Assembly (NCBI GenBank): GCA_964544365.1
Contig: CAZJCW010000252.1
Coordinates: 1 to 6,319, forward strand
Source: Alsobacter sp964544365
GTDB lineage: Bacteria > Pseudomonadota > Alphaproteobacteria > Rhizobiales > Beijerinckiaceae
Length of the DNA stretch: 6,319 nucleotides
Direction of reading: 5' to 3'
Shown here in pieces: positions 5,763 to 6,319 of the stretch. A model generated the notes under the pieces. It had not been told where the DNA came from, searched no databases, and saw only the letters and a program-made list of their open reading frames with translations. The position numbers and the translations under genes are program-made. Numbering within the stretch: the stretch's first letter is position 1; each line of letters starts with the position of its first letter.

Positions 5763-6319
5763 GTGACGATCTCCGCCATGCCCGACCGGGCGGCCGCGCC
5801 AGCCACCGCAGGGGGTCGCTCGACAACCCTTCGCGAACGCCTGCAGGACATGCTGCCGAAGCTGGTGCTCGCGCCGAGCTTCGCCGCGGTGATCATCTTC
5901 GTCTACGGGTTCATCCTGTGGACGATCTACCTGTCGTTCACGAACTCCCGGACGTTCCCGAACTACACCCTGACCGACGCGCGGGCCTACCAGCGGCTGT
6001 GGCGCTGGACCTTCGAGAGCGACCCGCCCTCCAGCTGGTACACCTCGATCACCAATCTCGGCATCTTCGGGGTGCTCTACATCGGCATCTGCCTGGCGCT
6101 CGGGCTGCTGCTGGCGATCCTGCTCGACCAGAAGATCCGCGGCGAGGGCCTGCTGCGGCCGATCTATCTCTACCCGATGGCGCTGTCCTTCATCGTCACC
6201 GGCGTGGCGTGGAAGTGGTTCCTCGATCCGGGCCTCGGCCTCGAGAAGACGCTGCACGCCTGGGGCTGGACGAGCTTCCACTTCGACTGGATCAAGAACA
6301 AGGACCGGGTGATCTACAC
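5763..6319 (+). CDS. Sugar ABC transporter permease, MalF/GtsB-like, 3'-truncated
   Basis: The first 185 residues of an inner-membrane permease (binding-protein-dependent transport family) continue past the right edge; the usual length is about 300 residues. The GTG start is set by AGGGAGG at 5751-5757. A hydrophilic N-terminus of about 30 residues is followed by transmembrane segments near 35-58 (LVLAPSFAAVIIFVYGFILW), 97-121 and 133-153. The blocks LLLAILLDQKIRGEGLLRPI and YLYPMALSFIVTGVAWKW, then DPGLGLEK, are characteristic of the glucose/mannose-type permease GtsB of Pseudomonas. The EAA loop that contacts the ATPase would lie beyond the edge. It follows the binding-protein gene by 130 nt and would form the channel with a second permease expected just downstream. 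No stop codon occurs in this frame to the end of the window. Family and subfamily are confident; the transported sugar is not determined. Confidence 0.92.
   Translation, partial: MTISAMPDRAAAPATAGGRSTTLRERLQDMLPKLVLAPSFAAVIIFVYGFILWTIYLSFTNSRTFPNYTLTDARAYQRLWRWTFESDPPSSWYTSITNLGIFGVLYIGICLALGLLLAILLDQKIRGEGLLRPIYLYPMALSFIVTGVAWKWFLDPGLGLEKTLHAWGWTSFHFDWIKNKDRVIY

Noticed and set aside
4367..5896. Antisense open frame of about 509 codons opposite the binding-protein gene and permease start.
   Set aside because: It covers a certain binding-protein gene with a signal peptide, its translation shows no known domain, and it spans the hairpin spacer. It is a shadow of GC-rich coding.
1..6319. Mobile elements, CRISPR arrays, tRNA or rRNA genes, and phage or defence genes.
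   Set aside because: I saw no terminal inverted repeats, transposase motifs, regularly spaced repeats or RNA gene hallmarks. The window reads as ordinary metabolic and transport genes with uniform composition.

Overview
The window is GC-rich DNA, roughly two thirds G+C. Its genes are tightly packed, use strong GGAGG-type ribosome binding sites and show high third-position GC. The best-recognised protein closely resembles, from memory, the 1,5-anhydro-D-fructose reductase of Ensifer (Sinorhizobium). This suggests an alphaproteobacterium, most likely of the order Hyphomicrobiales; that placement is inference. All genes lie on the + strand and both window edges cut genes.

Region 1 (1-4173) looks like one transcription unit of four genes. 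They are the 3' part of a LacI-family regulator, a Gfo/Idh/MocA oxidoreductase of the 1,5-anhydro-D-fructose reductase type (afr), a fused two-domain family I CoA-transferase, and an enoyl-CoA hydratase/isomerase with both catalytic glutamates. Two junctions are ATGA overlaps (795-798 and 3397-3400) and the third gap is 11 nt, so co-transcription and translational coupling are likely.

Region 2 (4174-4372) is a 199-nt gap with no supported gene. It holds three short inverted repeats and probably the promoter and leader of the next unit.

Region 3 (4373-6319) begins a carbohydrate ABC importer of the glucose/mannose (GtsABC-like) type: a periplasmic binding protein, then a 130-nt spacer with three consecutive hairpins, then a permease gene that runs off the right edge. 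The second permease and the ATPase would be expected just beyond.

Together this looks like a sugar uptake and catabolism locus under a LacI regulator: the importer brings in a hexose-like or anhydrosugar ligand and the reductase acts on a keto-sugar. The CoA-transferase and hydratase are unexpected in such an operon. Their presence raises the possibility of a route from an anhydrosugar, or from a linked carboxylic acid, to a CoA thioester. I know of no described pathway of this composition, and this link is inference from gene order only.
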